64,000 bases of DNA from Lepeophtheirus salmonis (Eukaryota; Arthropoda; Copepoda; Siphonostomatoida; Caligidae): positions 11,348,805-11,412,804 of the forward strand of contig NC_052132.2 in assembly GCF_016086655.4 (NCBI RefSeq). Reading direction: 5' to 3'. The notes under the pieces are model-generated. The model did no database searches, had not been told where the DNA came from, and saw only the letters and a program-made list of their open reading frames with translations. The position numbers were made by a program, and so were the translations under genes. Below, in pieces: positions 36,985 through 48,299 of this stretch. How positions within the stretch are numbered: position 1 is the first letter of the stretch; each line of letters opens with the position of its first letter.

Positions 36985-37350
36985 GAGTTTGTTAATTACA
37001 TGTATTTCGCTTAGCTGACTGTTGATTGGACACAAGAGTGTAGTGATTAAACCAAGTTTCATCCATAGTCAGTTATCTACAAAAAAAATCGTATTTACTA
37101 CGGTTGAATTTTGCTAAAAATGGCATCGAATTATGAACGCGTTGTCTTTCAGAAGTTTACTCTGTGCAACGTCTTCGACGTCCATTTTATCTCATAAAAT
37201 TTGACAAACCGTTGTTCAACGGTTGATTTTACTGGTGCAGAGTTCGGATAATGTTAATCAAGCCACGTCATGGCTTCAACATTATGTTTTCTTCCAAACT
37301 ACTATTATTCATTAACACAAGAAATTCGAATTTCTCCATTTTTCTAACAA
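36985..37350 (-). mobile_element. mariner transposase N-terminal relic
   Basis: The minus strand gives, across frames, NSLEENIMLKP, HYPNSAPVKSTVEQRF, KFYEIKMDVEDVAQSKLL, then FNRSKYDFF, and the block with the first catalytic Asp, TMDETWFNHYTLVSNQQSAK. This is the mariner plan, and the STVEQRF/DVEDVAQS helix-turn-helix part resembles cecropia-type mariners. The frame ends soon after and abuts the LINE at about 36970. The catalytic C-terminal half is not seen next to it; the mariner C-terminal half at 34365-34830 belongs to a differently typed copy. Confidence 0.75.
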
Positions 37351-37354
37351 TAAC

Positions 37355-37970
37355 AAAAGTTACTTTACTCACAATGCTATATCTTATAAGACAAATTGTC
37401 TGACAACTGACGAACTTCTACACGTATCGCTTGAAAATGATACTCACTAAAAATCATATGATTTAATTATAGTGTTGTCATCTATATCATCTAAACTTTT
37501 TGACTGACTTAATCATTCGAATAAATATAGGGGTAAAATCTCTATTTTATGATTGAGCATAAGGCTGATTTGAGAACCTAACCAGCCATATAGCAATTTT
37601 GGTCACTTGGGGATGGGAAAATTCGATTGATATCGTAAACTCTTTTAGATTATGTAATTTTTATAAACTACTTTGTCATAAAATATTAATAGTATTTAAT
37701 TTTTCCCTATTGAATACTGTAAAAATTCCTTGAAGATCATTTTTATCCTTTGGGATTACTGTTTAATGCATCACTTACTTAAACGATGAAATATGTTTAT
37801 ACTTTGGAATATTATCCAATTTGATTATGATTTTCCTTTAAAATCATTACTGACACATATAATTTCATCTTGATCAAAACATTAAACTCTGCACCACGAA
37901 TTCAGTGTAAGTGGCACAAATTGTATCTTGAGCATACAAAAAAATGACACCGTAAGTCAGTGTCGGCGTC
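37355..37970. other. AT-rich interval between LINE relics
   Basis: No frame recognised. GTCACTTGGGGATGGGA at 37602-37618 resembles ACTTGGGGATGGGACAAATG, read on the minus strand just past the 45.3-46.4 kb transposase (46402-46421), so it may be an orphan end of that element family. Confidence 0.35.
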
Positions 37971-37974
37971 AACA

Positions 37975-38965
37975 AAGGGTGTCGCCCCCTTAGCCAAGAA
38001 GACTTCACATTGGTTGCCACATATACTTAATTTTTAGAAATCTTAGTCCCCAGCCGTTTTTCAGAGTATAAACTCTATCTCTTGCTATGAGAGCCTCAAA
38101 AGGTTCCAAATCCGATTGTTCCTAAGTTATATATTCCATCACACAGTTTGATGGAGAATGGAACGTACCTAGTTACATGAAAGGCGTTTGGAAGGACATT
38201 TATGTTCCATACTAACAGTGATTCGTATCAAGAGAAACAAGTGATCCTATAAATCATGATACTTCTTTGACACATATTCATTATTTTATTTTCGTTCTTC
38301 CTCCTTGCTTCATAATTGGAAAAATTAACTTCAATCCCAAGTAGAGAGTTCAAAGTAACAAAAAAAAGTAAACAAGGTGTGGTCTCAGAAATTTTTCACA
38401 ATTTGACAAAGTTACGATCTTTCCAAGATTAATCGAAAGCCTCCACTTCCTACAGAAAATCCGAAGCACCTCAATGAAAAAGTTTTTGGATTTCAGTAAG
38501 TCATAACTGCACTCTGTAAGAAACACTAAGGTTGTCTGCATACAGCAAACACTTCAATGACTTGTAAAGCTCCAGGTAAAATAATCTTTGATAAATCACT
38601 TTTTAGAATTGCTAACACGATTTTCACGAAACCAATAGGAAATCCATACGTGAAAAGTTGCTCTAATATGAACTTATCAAATAATGTGTCGTAGGCTTTT
38701 TCGAAATCGACCAAAAGTGGTGCGAATTTTATTTCAGTGTGCACACAATAATCCATTGCGTCCAGAAGCAACCCATCTCCTCTAAACACCGAGACTTCAT
38801 GAAACCTTTATGTATCAGGGATATTATACGAGGGAGGACCCTAAATAATTGCTGGTTAAGTACGTTCGAAGAATCTTATAAGATATGTTAAGTGGGGAAA
38901 TGAACTTGGACGATAATTTTTAATATCCACACCACTTCTATTTTTCTTTAAGAATTAGTTTTATA
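37975..38965 (-). mobile_element. Second LINE reverse-transcriptase relic (different type)
   Basis: On the minus strand, across frames: DIKNYRPSSFPHLTYLI, LPRIISLIHKGFMKS, FAPLLVDFEKAYDTLFDKFI (38790-38526 is open for 87 codons), GVCRQ(G), the catalytic box as YADNLSVFLTE (38545-38513; usually YADD), LSINLGKIVTLSN, then a downstream region KNENKIMNMCQRS, FHVTRYVPFSIKLCD and RVYTLKNGWGL. The NYRPIS, GFMKGR, DFEKA(F/Y)D and YADD order is that of non-LTR retrotransposon reverse transcriptases. Its sequence differs from the LINE at 35-37 kb. The second Asp of the YADD box is Asn and many frames are broken, so it is dead. No endonuclease or 3' tail was identified. Confidence 0.75.
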
Positions 38966-38969
38966 GATC

Positions 38970-41900
38970 CAGAGCTTATAAATTCTATTACATATCATTT
39001 AAAAAATGTCACTATAACGTCGTTTTAGAATTCGAATATATTTTCATTTATAGAATTGATATTTCATTGTTTTTCATATGTAGGAATTATGGTATAGGAC
39101 AAAAGTGGCATTCACCCTTTTTGTATCTTTAAGTAATCTCCAATATAGACAAAAACTGCATAATTTTTGGGTAAGAAGTCGTGGTATCCATATAATTTTT
39201 TATATATGTTGTAAGCTCTCTTAGAAATTGTATGGGATCATCAATAAATTTAACTAAAGATAACTTAAGGGATGAAAGTTTTTCCCCACAAAATGTGTCT
39301 TGTAAATGTTTAAAGGACGTCTTCTCTTATATATTTAATCTACCAGTTACTTTTATCATTCTGATCATAGCTTTCTCATTTTTATAGTCAATAATTTACT
39401 CCCGTTCTAAAATCGCATCAGGGCTTTGTCATCTATTTTTTCGATTTGAGTCCTTAGATTTATTCCTATCATTGAAGCTTATTTTCCTCTTTGTGTATAT
39501 AATAAGGTGTACCCTCATGACAAAAGTTGGGAAGTTGGTATCGAAAGATATTTTTTATTTTGCATTTTATTCCTTTAAATAAGAAAATAGCCATCAAACG
39601 TACAAAAAAATGTTCCTTCATGGACGCGTTTTGATTTGAAAATTTGTAAAAAAAAAGGAAATTTTGATATTGTTTTCAATTTGTATCGTGAAACAGAATT
39701 TTTATCATATTGAGTATTATTGATAAAACATATATTTTGCAACAATATTTCAACAATCTTTGTGTAACTTGCCTACTTGTATGAATATTTTAGTTCCAAA
39801 CAAGCTGATAATATATAAATATTCTCTTTTGGTACCGCGTATAAAGCGAATTTGTTTAAGACGTTTCTCGTCATTTTTACTACTCAAATTTCGTTTTTTT
39901 GTACCAGGTGTGTAATATATTATTATTAAATATACTTTTGTGGTTCATTTCTACCAAATAAGACAGCTTATTTTACCCAAGTACAATTTTTGACTACAAA
40001 AACTGTCAATTAAACTTTTAAAAAGACGACCTTTTATTTATTATTGCTTAATTTCTATAGTTGATTTGTTTTGTCTTTTTTGAGTATATTTTTATATATT
40101 ATACATTAGTTTGATATTATTCCTTCATTATAATTTTTTTTTTTTCAATAAAATCTAATCAGTTGCCTTTGAGGAATGACTATTGTGATAAAATTTCCAG
40201 TGGCGTCGTTCAAATCATGGATATTAATAATTAAAGTAGTATCCCAATTGATGTTAGTGAATAGTATGGCCTTACACTGATATCTCCCAAATCCTTTTTA
40301 TCTCTTATGTCTCGAGGGTATATAAGAATGATTGGTTAATAGAAAATAATGATAATTCGTTGAAGAGTACAAATATAATATTGAGAAAAGTCATTTAGGC
40401 TTGCTTTTGTGTTGACGGGTCATATTTTAGTATTGTAAAATTTATGTTATAGACATATTGTTGAATATATTTCTTTCTTCTGTTCTCAAATTGAGTTTCT
40501 TTTCTTTCTATTTATTTGTGTATGTGATCAAATAAGCCTTTAAAAAACGAACATGAGTCGTCTTCTATAATTTATTGAACATATCTTTGGCAATATTCTA
40601 TGTATACCTTTATTTTCATATACCATATGTACATACATGATAGTGTGGGCGTGTATGTGTGTGTAGTTTTTTATTAAAAAAGATTTTATTTTCTTATTTA
40701 TTGATCATTATTCTTCTTGTATTCAGATATTTGGTATTAAGTATAAAATAACATTTTTGAGCATTTTATGTATACATATGTATTACCAAAACGTTGTTTT
40801 ATAGATACATACAAGTAATATATAGGGAAAAGGATAAAAGATTGCCCTCAGGATCACACTTTATTTTGTTTTCGTGAGGGAAACTCAAAAAATATTTACT
40901 TATTTTAAGGTATCTGCAGTTTTTATAAATGATAAGTGCTATAACAACCCATTTCTTAAGAATTTATTTGGATGCTAATTATGAATATGTTTAGGAGAGA
41001 AAAAAAAGGAGACCATTGGAAAGTAGCAGGTTATATAGCAGTTATATATAACAGATATAGTTACTTATATTTATATTAAGCAAAACATAAATATATTGCC
41101 AAAAAAACTCATCTTGAAGGAGCCGATCAGAGCAGAAGATTTTAAAAGAATTTTAATAGACGTTGCTTTTTTAACAAAATACCGAGAGTCAATGGACAGA
41201 TATGGGACTTTCCCTCTAACATATTGAGGTGCATACCCTCTGAATCAGAACGCCATCTGAAAAATTTAAAGCTTATCATTATTATTTTAAGAAAGTATCA
41301 TAGTCCTTTAAATAGATTATAGCTATGGAAATTTTTGTTACTGTAATTTTTAACTAATTTTGAGTTTTTGTGATCATTTTTTAAATATTTTGTAAAAGTT
41401 CTTTTTTTTTTGCCTACTTTATGATGGACTCTTTGTATTTTTATTTTCTATATTGTTAAATGAATGCTTCATACTTTAATAGAATTTCTGAAATCGAGAA
41501 TTAACAAAAATGAAAAGAAAAACTCGCATATATCTGGAGGTCTAATTTTTAACTAAAATGTTAATTTATCTTTGTATAATGTAATTCTTCTAGATTTTTT
41601 ATTTTACTATTTATGACAGTGCTAAAATGTAATATTTAATAAATAAAAGAACCATCTCTTAAAATAAAATCCTACAGATTATACAGTAATAATAAAAAAA
41701 ACCTACCAAGAAAGTTGAAAGGAGGTCATGTTTGTTTGTCTGTTTATAAGCAAAATGACTTTCAATTTTTAATGACTATTATCTCAAATAAATAATTTTT
41801 ATGTCTTAAAATGAACTGATTATTTTTATACATTTATAACTTATTTTTTCAAGTTCAGAACAAGACATTTTTCTACTTCAAAATATTTGTAAAAACTAAA

Positions 41901-42320
41901 ACTTTTGAATTTAAATATAAATTAAGATATTTTTATTTACTTATTTTTTTGTGCTAAAAAATAAGTTATATTCTTGGATATGTACAAAAAAATCAATATA
42001 ATTACTTATTTACCACATTAGCAAAATTTAAAATGTTAATTTTTGTGGTTTGAATATACAAACAAATATCAAGTAATCATTGAAACCCAGGCACCAAAAA
42101 ATCTGAAAATATTTCCGAGAAAGTCACAGTATGTAAAATAATTAAGAAGTAAATTAATTTGAAAATGGTATTCACGTATAAATTACATAATCTACATACT
42201 TTAACCACAGTAGAAATGGGTTGCCTAAAAAATTTCAAAAGGAATTAGGAAGCATCCGTGTACTTATAAGAAGATAGTGATTCCTACTTCTTTCTTGAAG
42301 AAGACTCTAAGGCTACCTAA
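38970..42320. other. Long AT-rich interval, no gene recognised
   Basis: About 3.3 kb with no motif-bearing frame. A (GT)-rich tract lies at about 40645-40668. GTTGAAAGGAGGTCATGTTT then GTTTGTCTGTTTATAAGC at 41716-41753 resembles part of a short dispersed motif also seen near 61472. Confidence 0.45.
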
Positions 42321-42324
42321 ACGA

Positions 42325-44110
42325 GAAAAAATTAAGAGCAACAAAAAATTCATTCACTTTTTAATGAAATGGAACATAATTCTATCAATTTCTTAATAGA
42401 TAATAAAAAAATGACTCCTAATGGTACATATACTAGAGTGCATCAAACTACAAAGGTTCATGGACTTGTTTCCTGAAAATATTCATTTTTTGCCATTTAT
42501 TGATATATTTTTTCAACGTCATATTTAGATTTAAGTGATTTATTGTAAGCCAAGAATCCTCCTTCATGAGGTCTGCCAGAGTTGTCCTCTCTGTAATGCT
42601 AGGAAACAACGCTTTCACATATGTTGAGCCATAGCGGCGTTTTGGAGTACATGGCAATTTGTCTGGGTTATAAATATCTGTACGTCTTTGGCACTCTTCT
42701 TAGAAACAATGTCGCTGAATAGAGTAATTACTACCATTTCTGGCGTGAAACACCACAAGTACCTATCAAAATATTTCCTAGCAACTATTGAAAATGATGA
42801 ATTGACCTGTTTATAATTAATAAGAGTTTTGTAAAAACACAAATCATTCCTTTTTTGTAGTATCACTATTAAGAAGAATTTTGCAATGTTGAGTCATTTT
42901 CTTGCAATCCTTCCTTCAGTACAATGTATTTGAGGTTCCCAATTCTTTTGAAATCATTTGAAAACAGAACTGCCGGAGGTTTCAATTGTTCAATATTTAA
43001 TGCTGTAAATACTCAAAATTATCTCACCAAAACGATGACGACATACATACCATAAAAGAGCACCTTAGATTTTGGACTGAATTATGATTCAAGCAGCTGT
43101 AACATGTCAAGTATTAGATGCTGTAGTGTCGAAACATATGTTTACAATAGACTGCTTGCATTTTCATTTATTTGAAAAAATAAAAGTGTATTGAGCAATT
43201 ATTTGACATGATGGGCGACCCATTCTGGAGAATCACTATGAGGAGAGTTTGCAAAACCTGGAATATCAAGTGAAATAGATGTTTGATAGCATTTTAAAGT
43301 CTTAGACAGTTTTCTTTTCAATTGTCCTTACTTAATCTTAGAATGTCAACTACATCAAACGATACTAATCTGTCAGACTTTAAGAATGATAAAAATGCTC
43401 TATCTTCGTCGTTATTCTTCACTTCCATTACATCTTGTGTCCATTTTTCAAATGTCTTTTCGAGCCTGTAATGTTCAAATGTCAATTTTTCGAATACATT
43501 TTGAGTTGCATGACGAAATACTACAATTTGACGTAATTTTTTATAGGCAATAAGAAGGTCGAGTATTCGTTTGCAGCATTATTGGCCTGATCTTATAGGA
43601 ATATTTGCTTTCTCATAGAAAGCTTTTAGCTGAATAAGGACGGTGCAAGCCATTACATAAGATTATAATTTTTTCTTGTTCATAGCTTATCTAGAACTAG
43701 AGTAAATAGACAAATTAGTGGGGTAAGATATACCTGAGCTCTACTGCCATTCCTTGCAATGTAAACAATGATACAAGACGCTGAGTAGGTCTTTTTTTAT
43801 AATGGTCATTTAATTGGTTAGATGGAGTATAAGTAAGCCCATATACATAAAGTATATTTATTTCCATAGGAATCACCTATGGCGCAAACCTACACACATT
43901 AAGTTTAAGTGAATAACTTCTCCTGAGCGCGTTGTTCATGAACAACAGGGATTCCATCTTTTTTTTTTTAAATGATTGAGTTAACCATAAGATATGGAAT
44001 AGTTGGCAAATACTACTACAGGTATAAAACTTTCGTTGAACATGTTATTTCTGCATGTATCCACATTTGTTTGAAATGAAACATGCATGTTCAGTTGGTT
44101 CTTTTAAGTT
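42325..44110 (-). mobile_element. Family C long element with unclassified decayed coding region
   Basis: The ends match the short family C copy at 4325-4850. Between them lies a minus-strand coding-like region. From about 43660: MACTVLIQLKAFYEKANIPI, RILDLLIAYKKLRQIVVFRH, NVFEKLTFEHYRLEKTFEKW, QDVMEVKNNDEDRAFLSFL and SFDVVDILRLSKDN. After a degenerate gap come frames at 42866-42615 and 42657-42448, the latter with FPSITERTTLADLMKEDSW. I do not recognise the protein. The terminal repeats and short sibling suggest a self-encoded mobile element. A segment at about 43795-43965, holding the palindrome GTTGTTCATGAACAAC, is absent from the short copy and looks like a later insertion. Confidence 0.45.
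43931..43946. repeat. Perfect 16-bp palindrome
   Basis: GTTGTTCATGAACAAC is identical to its reverse complement. It lies in the extra segment of the long family C copy, next to CCTGAGCGC. Confidence 0.6.
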
Positions 44111-44114
44111 AACC

Positions 44115-45290
44115 CTTTTAAAAACTTAAAGTATTTTATTGTATGTTCAATGTTTATTTTTTGGCATCTAAAATCATATTAACATTATTCAAATATTTAA
44201 AAAAAAAACAATTCATTCTGTTCCATCTTTATTATATAATTGAGTACTTTTATTTAGTATTCTATTTGAGTAACTAATATAGATTACACAATTCCATATC
44301 ATTTGTAATAATTTCGCATAAACAACCAGTAAATTCTACGAAATTCTATCATTTAGCATTTCATTTAAGAAGAGGATTTGACTCAACCAACATAATAAAA
44401 CGAAGATGTTTAGAGGATCAATTGCATTTAATATATTTTGTCTCTATTGGAGACCTCTACAGAAACCATAATATACCATAACTATTAAATTCCAACCTTT
44501 TCCCCAAGCTTTGAGTAAACAATCAGAAATCATAAATATAACAAGAGTTCTATACCCATTATATCTCTTGTAAAATAATCACATTCAGTTTGGGTTTATT
44601 GTTAAAGTAATGTAAGACTATCATTAATTTGAAAATATCTTTTATTAGCCTTTCTTTCCATCTCTTATATGTAATTCAACTGAATGTATTTAACATACAT
44701 AATCAACATATCACAGGATATTACGAAGAAAAAAAAATAATATACCCGTTGATACATTGACCAATTTACACTCTGAGGAATATCACTGTAACAAACAATT
44801 CAAACATCTGAATAACTTCCGATGTATTCCTCAAACCAAAACAATATTTTAAATGTAGAAGTCTTATAATAAAAAGATTTATAGGTTATTTTGTTCATAA
44901 CTAAAAAAGTTATGAAGGGTTAAAGTATTTTCGAATGTGGAATAATTATAATACTCTATAGTAGCTTACAAAATATTCAATGCACACTTTCCATGATTTA
45001 TTACAAAATAGGAAATATATTTTGACATTTTAGCAATAAAACCAAAAAAAATAAAAAATGGATAAAACAAAAGCACTATAACCAATATTGATGAAATGGG
45101 ACACTGGTGTCCTGTGGGTGCGGAAGGAATAAGGATTTCAAGTAAATCCATCCCTAAAATTATATTTCAAATAATCAACGTTGTGATCCCTGATTAGAAG
45201 TAAAGTAGCAAAAAATAAATAAAATTGGACAACAAAATAAATATAATATACAACAGGGAAATTTTCCATGTCATAAAAATTAATTTATTT
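44115..45290. other. AT-rich interval, no gene recognised
   Basis: AT-rich. TGATGAAATGGGACACTGGT at 45089-45108 could be part of a transposon end upstream of the transposase relic, but no matching partner was confirmed. Confidence 0.4.
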
Positions 45291-45351
45291 CAACAATTAA
45301 GGTTTTAGGTAACATTTCAAGCAATTTTTTGATACATATTTTGTTTTTCTT

Positions 45352-46360
45352 GTGGATAGTTTTAATTTGATCAAAAGTGGACAAAAAATGAGTGAACAGG
45401 AGTCGAAAAGGCTCGAGCCGGATGTTGATCCAAAAATAATTTTAGATATTGTCAGTGATACCGTAAGGACAGTCCAGAACATAAGGTTGGCCAAGTATAA
45501 TCGGAAAAAAGTCAAAAGGAAGGCAGGAAATGGTTTGAAGCGAGATGAAAAATTTCTCAAGTCTCTGGAGGCTAAGATCAAGGAAGATCCAATAGCATCA
45601 ATGCGCTGCTTGGCTGACAAGTTAAACGTGGACGAGATCCCCATCTGGAGGACAGTTCAGGATGACATTGTTCTTAAAAGCTTTGTCGAGACTCTAAGTC
45701 ATCTCATCATTGACAGGATGAAGGTCTAAAGGCTTGAGTGATGCAAGTCCTTAATTCCATGAAGAGTAATCCGTCGACTGTGAAGATTTTCTTGTTTGAG
45801 AAGATCTTCACAGTCGACCATGTTTTGAACTGCAGAAACTACAGATTTATAGCAGCATCACCTTAGGATGTCCAAGGCACCTTCAGGAGAAAACAACCGA
45901 CCTAAAAAATATTCTTTGGAATCGTGGCCTCTAATGGGAAGTAAATGATCTCTTCTTCTCCAAGCACAATGAGAAAATCGAGGCTGAAGCCTACTATGTA
46001 TAAGGTCCTGAGGTGGAAATTCTTGCCTGACTGAAGGCAAACTATCCTGAGAAAAACAATGTGTGGACCCAAGGAGGTGCTGACAACCATACAGCCTTGT
46101 AGAGGCACAACTTCTGCAAGGAACACTTTGCCGAGTTATGGGACAAGACCTTCTGGCCCTCTTCTAGTCCTGATTTTAATCCCCTCGACTTCAGTGTGTG
46201 GAGTGTCTTAGAGAACAAGGGTTTTAAAACATCAGACAGAAATGTGCAGGAGCTCAAGGTCAGCATCAAGAAGCAATGGGTCAATGTGGCAACCTGCATC
46301 AAGTTCCGACCTAGTGTGGAGGCTGTGATAAAGGCTGGAGGTGGTCATATTAATTGTTAA
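45352..46360 (+). mobile_element. Near full-length Tc1/mariner transposase relic, DD37D spacing (maT-like)
   Basis: The open N-terminal frame (45352-45729) contains MSEQESKRLEPDVDP from an internal ATG at 45388, a helix-turn-helix part (IVSDTVRTVQNIRLAKYNRK) and LEAKIKEDPIASMRCLADKL. After a frameshift come KIFTVDHVLNCRNYRFIA (first catalytic Asp at 45816), WTQGGADNHTAL and FWPSSSPDFNPLDFSVWSVL (third Asp at 46187), then a C-terminus ending EAVIKAGGGHINC and a stop at 46358. In the second catalytic motif (family QDGAPAH) the Asp is Gly (46073-46075). Counting from that codon, 37 residues separate the second and third positions, the spacing of maT-type transposases. At about 335 residues this is close to family length, and it is the best-preserved transposase here. 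TIRs were not defined. Confidence 0.85.
45773..45818. repeat. Perfect 15-bp inverted repeat inside transposase relic
   Basis: The arms GTCGACTGTGAAGAT and ATCTTCACAGTCGAC are perfect reverse complements, separated by 16 bases. The right arm encodes IFTVD, holding the first catalytic Asp; the left arm encodes STVKI in the same frame. The hairpin may be a feature of this element or a local copying event. Confidence 0.7.
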
Positions 46361-46364
46361 AGGT

Positions 46365-47250
46365 TTTTTCAATAACATTTTTAATTAAAATATTTCTAAA
46401 AACATTTGTCCCATCCCCAAGTTTCAAAAGTTATCAATTTTTATTTTAGTTAAATAACTCCATGTGGAATAGTTTTACTGTGTCTTTTGACATAGAAATG
46501 GACTCATTGAAATATTTTTCGTGTTGTTTTTTTTTCAAAATTATCATTTGATAGAAAATCATTAATTTGTAGTTGGAGTCAGGGTTGTTATTAGCTTTCA
46601 TCATTGGAAGGTTGTAGAGCCTTAGACCCAAAAATCATCCACACCGTTATTAATATAAATAGGTTTATTTTATATATGATAAATATTTTGGGGCACTTCA
46701 GAAACTTTTGGGGAGATTAAATTGTTTGAATTATTTTTTGGCTATCTATCTTCTCTCTCATCTATATAGAAAATATTTTAATTAATGCTTATTTGGAAAT
46801 GAAATATTTTTGTAAGTGATACTTGTAGCTTTACTCATGGGATTTAATTAAAATAATGACGACCCAGAAAATGTATGGGTATTTTGTATAAAAATTATCA
46901 TTTTTATTTGAATTGGAGTATGTGTACAAAACTTATTGGTTCCAGTTTATTTATATTCAACTCTCAATGTATTGGAGAAAGATCAAATAAAAAACAGTTG
47001 TCAATTTCATTAGAGTTTCCTTGATATAACCATTAAGGGGCTTTGAAATTGTATTTTAGTATGATTTGTTTTATAATAAATTATTCGGAGTCATGCCCCT
47101 ATTTGAAACATACGCATTAAAATTAAGGTTTGAAGAATTGTGATTTTTTAACTTGATTACCTTTTTATTTTTATTTATCAACGCTGGAATACAACGTTAA
47201 AAATTTAACTAACAAATATATAACTAAGAAGAAGTAGTATTCCCTGAATA
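46365..47250. other. AT-rich interval, no gene recognised
   Basis: Begins with the 3' flank of the preceding element, including CATTTGTCCCATCCCCAAGT (46402-46421), a possible terminal sequence. The remainder is AT-rich with no motif-bearing frames. Confidence 0.4.
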
Positions 47251-47256
47251 ATTATC

Positions 47257-47349
47257 CAAGGCAAAAAAGTCAACGCAAAGACGTCGCAAGGCAAAACAGT
47301 ACAAGGCTAGAGCGTTACAAGGCGAAAGCGGCACAAGGCAAAAAAAAGT
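47257..47349. repeat. Minisatellite, period about 16 bp
   Basis: Five to six imperfect units of the type ACAAGGC(A/G)AAA(G/A)CG(T/G): AAGGCAAAAAAGTCAACGC, AAGGCAAAACAGTAC, AAGGCTAGAGCGTTAC, AAGGCGAAAGCGGCAC and AAGGCAAAAAAAAGTC. It is much less AT-rich than its flanks. Confidence 0.7.
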
Positions 47350-47489
47350 CATAGTAATTGAATATGATAAATTGATTAATGTTTAGTTATTGAAATTTGT
47401 CCCTATTCCAATTTATTTAAGCATAAACAATTAGTTACAAAAGAAAACAAGCTCAAGCTCTTTTTCTTAAATAAGTGTCGAAAAAATCA

Positions 47490-47915
47490 TATTTTGAACA
47501 TGACTGACGAATTTCCATTAGCACACTCCTTGACGCTGGAAAACCCCCAACAGAAGTCACCAAGGAGTTGGGTGTCTCCAAGACCAAAGTCTGAAAACGT
47601 TGTAGGGAAAGGAGGACTCTATCAAAAATGCCAAAATGGACCGAGGGAAGTTAAAGAAAACAGCCCAGGCCAATTCCTCAAGTCCATGAGAGTCCATACA
47701 AGATCTCGGAGTTTCATATCAGACTGCTGTGAGAGCTATCAAAAAAGTTGGTGGAAAGAGCATTTTGACTACAGCAATGAAACACACACCTTAAAGAAGG
47801 CACAGGAATGATTGGCAACAACATTCCGTTCTGACCCAAATACTTTTGGCTTCCCTACAGTCCTAATCCCGACTCCCTCAGCTACACCTTTTGTGTGCAT
47901 ATCGAGGCTTCTGTT
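47490..47915 (+). mobile_element. Tc1/mariner-like transposase relic, N-terminal part plus scrap of C-terminus
   Basis: Across frameshifts the plus strand reads PTEVTKELGVSKTKV (a helix-turn-helix recognition helix), GRTLSKMPK, DLGVSYQTAVRAIKKVGGKS (second helix-turn-helix) and ILTTAMKHTP, then jumps to YTFCVHIEA, a degenerate PLDYxxWxHIEA block at about 47880-47910. The middle with the first two catalytic Asp is missing, so it is another internally deleted copy. The plus-strand frame 47494-47811 covers most of it in a shifted frame. Confidence 0.6.
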
Positions 47916-48276
47916 TTAACTTGATCAAAGCCTTGGTTCTGATTACCCTCTTCTCTATGTTTGATACGGTTAGAAACTGTCCCTTGTGATTTGCACAGCT
48001 GTGGTACCGTAAGTCTTCATTGATAACTAACGCTAATTTAATCAATTCAGTGATTGCATTCATCACTCGGACGGAATTCCTCTAAAAAAAATTAATTTCC
48101 CTCAACAAAGCAGGACCTAGTACAAATCTGGCCGCTTCTGGGTCATAATATATCAGGTAAATCATCGTCATCCTGCTCGACGCATTTTCTGATTTTCCGA
48201 ATCGAGAAGTGCCCTTGACCACTTTAGCCAATAATGTCATGTCAATTTTACTATTTAAAGTGCACAATATACACAA
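47878..48276 (-). pseudogene. Unclassified decayed coding-like stretch
   Basis: Two adjoining minus-strand frames (48276-48082 and 48066-47878) form a nearly continuous 126-residue stretch if one frameshift is allowed, with FGKSENASSRMTMIYLIYYD, AARFVLGPALLREI, MNAITELIKLALVIN and RVIRTKALIKLKQK. I do not recognise it. It overlaps the end of the preceding transposase relic on the opposite strand, so it may be its antisense shadow, but GC content and frame length are above the local background. Confidence 0.25.
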
Positions 48277-48299
48277 AAGTGCATAACGTTATTGGTAGA

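Noticed and set aside
45297..45644. 115-codon minus-strand frame
   Set aside because: Opposite strand of the open N-terminal frame of the maT-like transposase.
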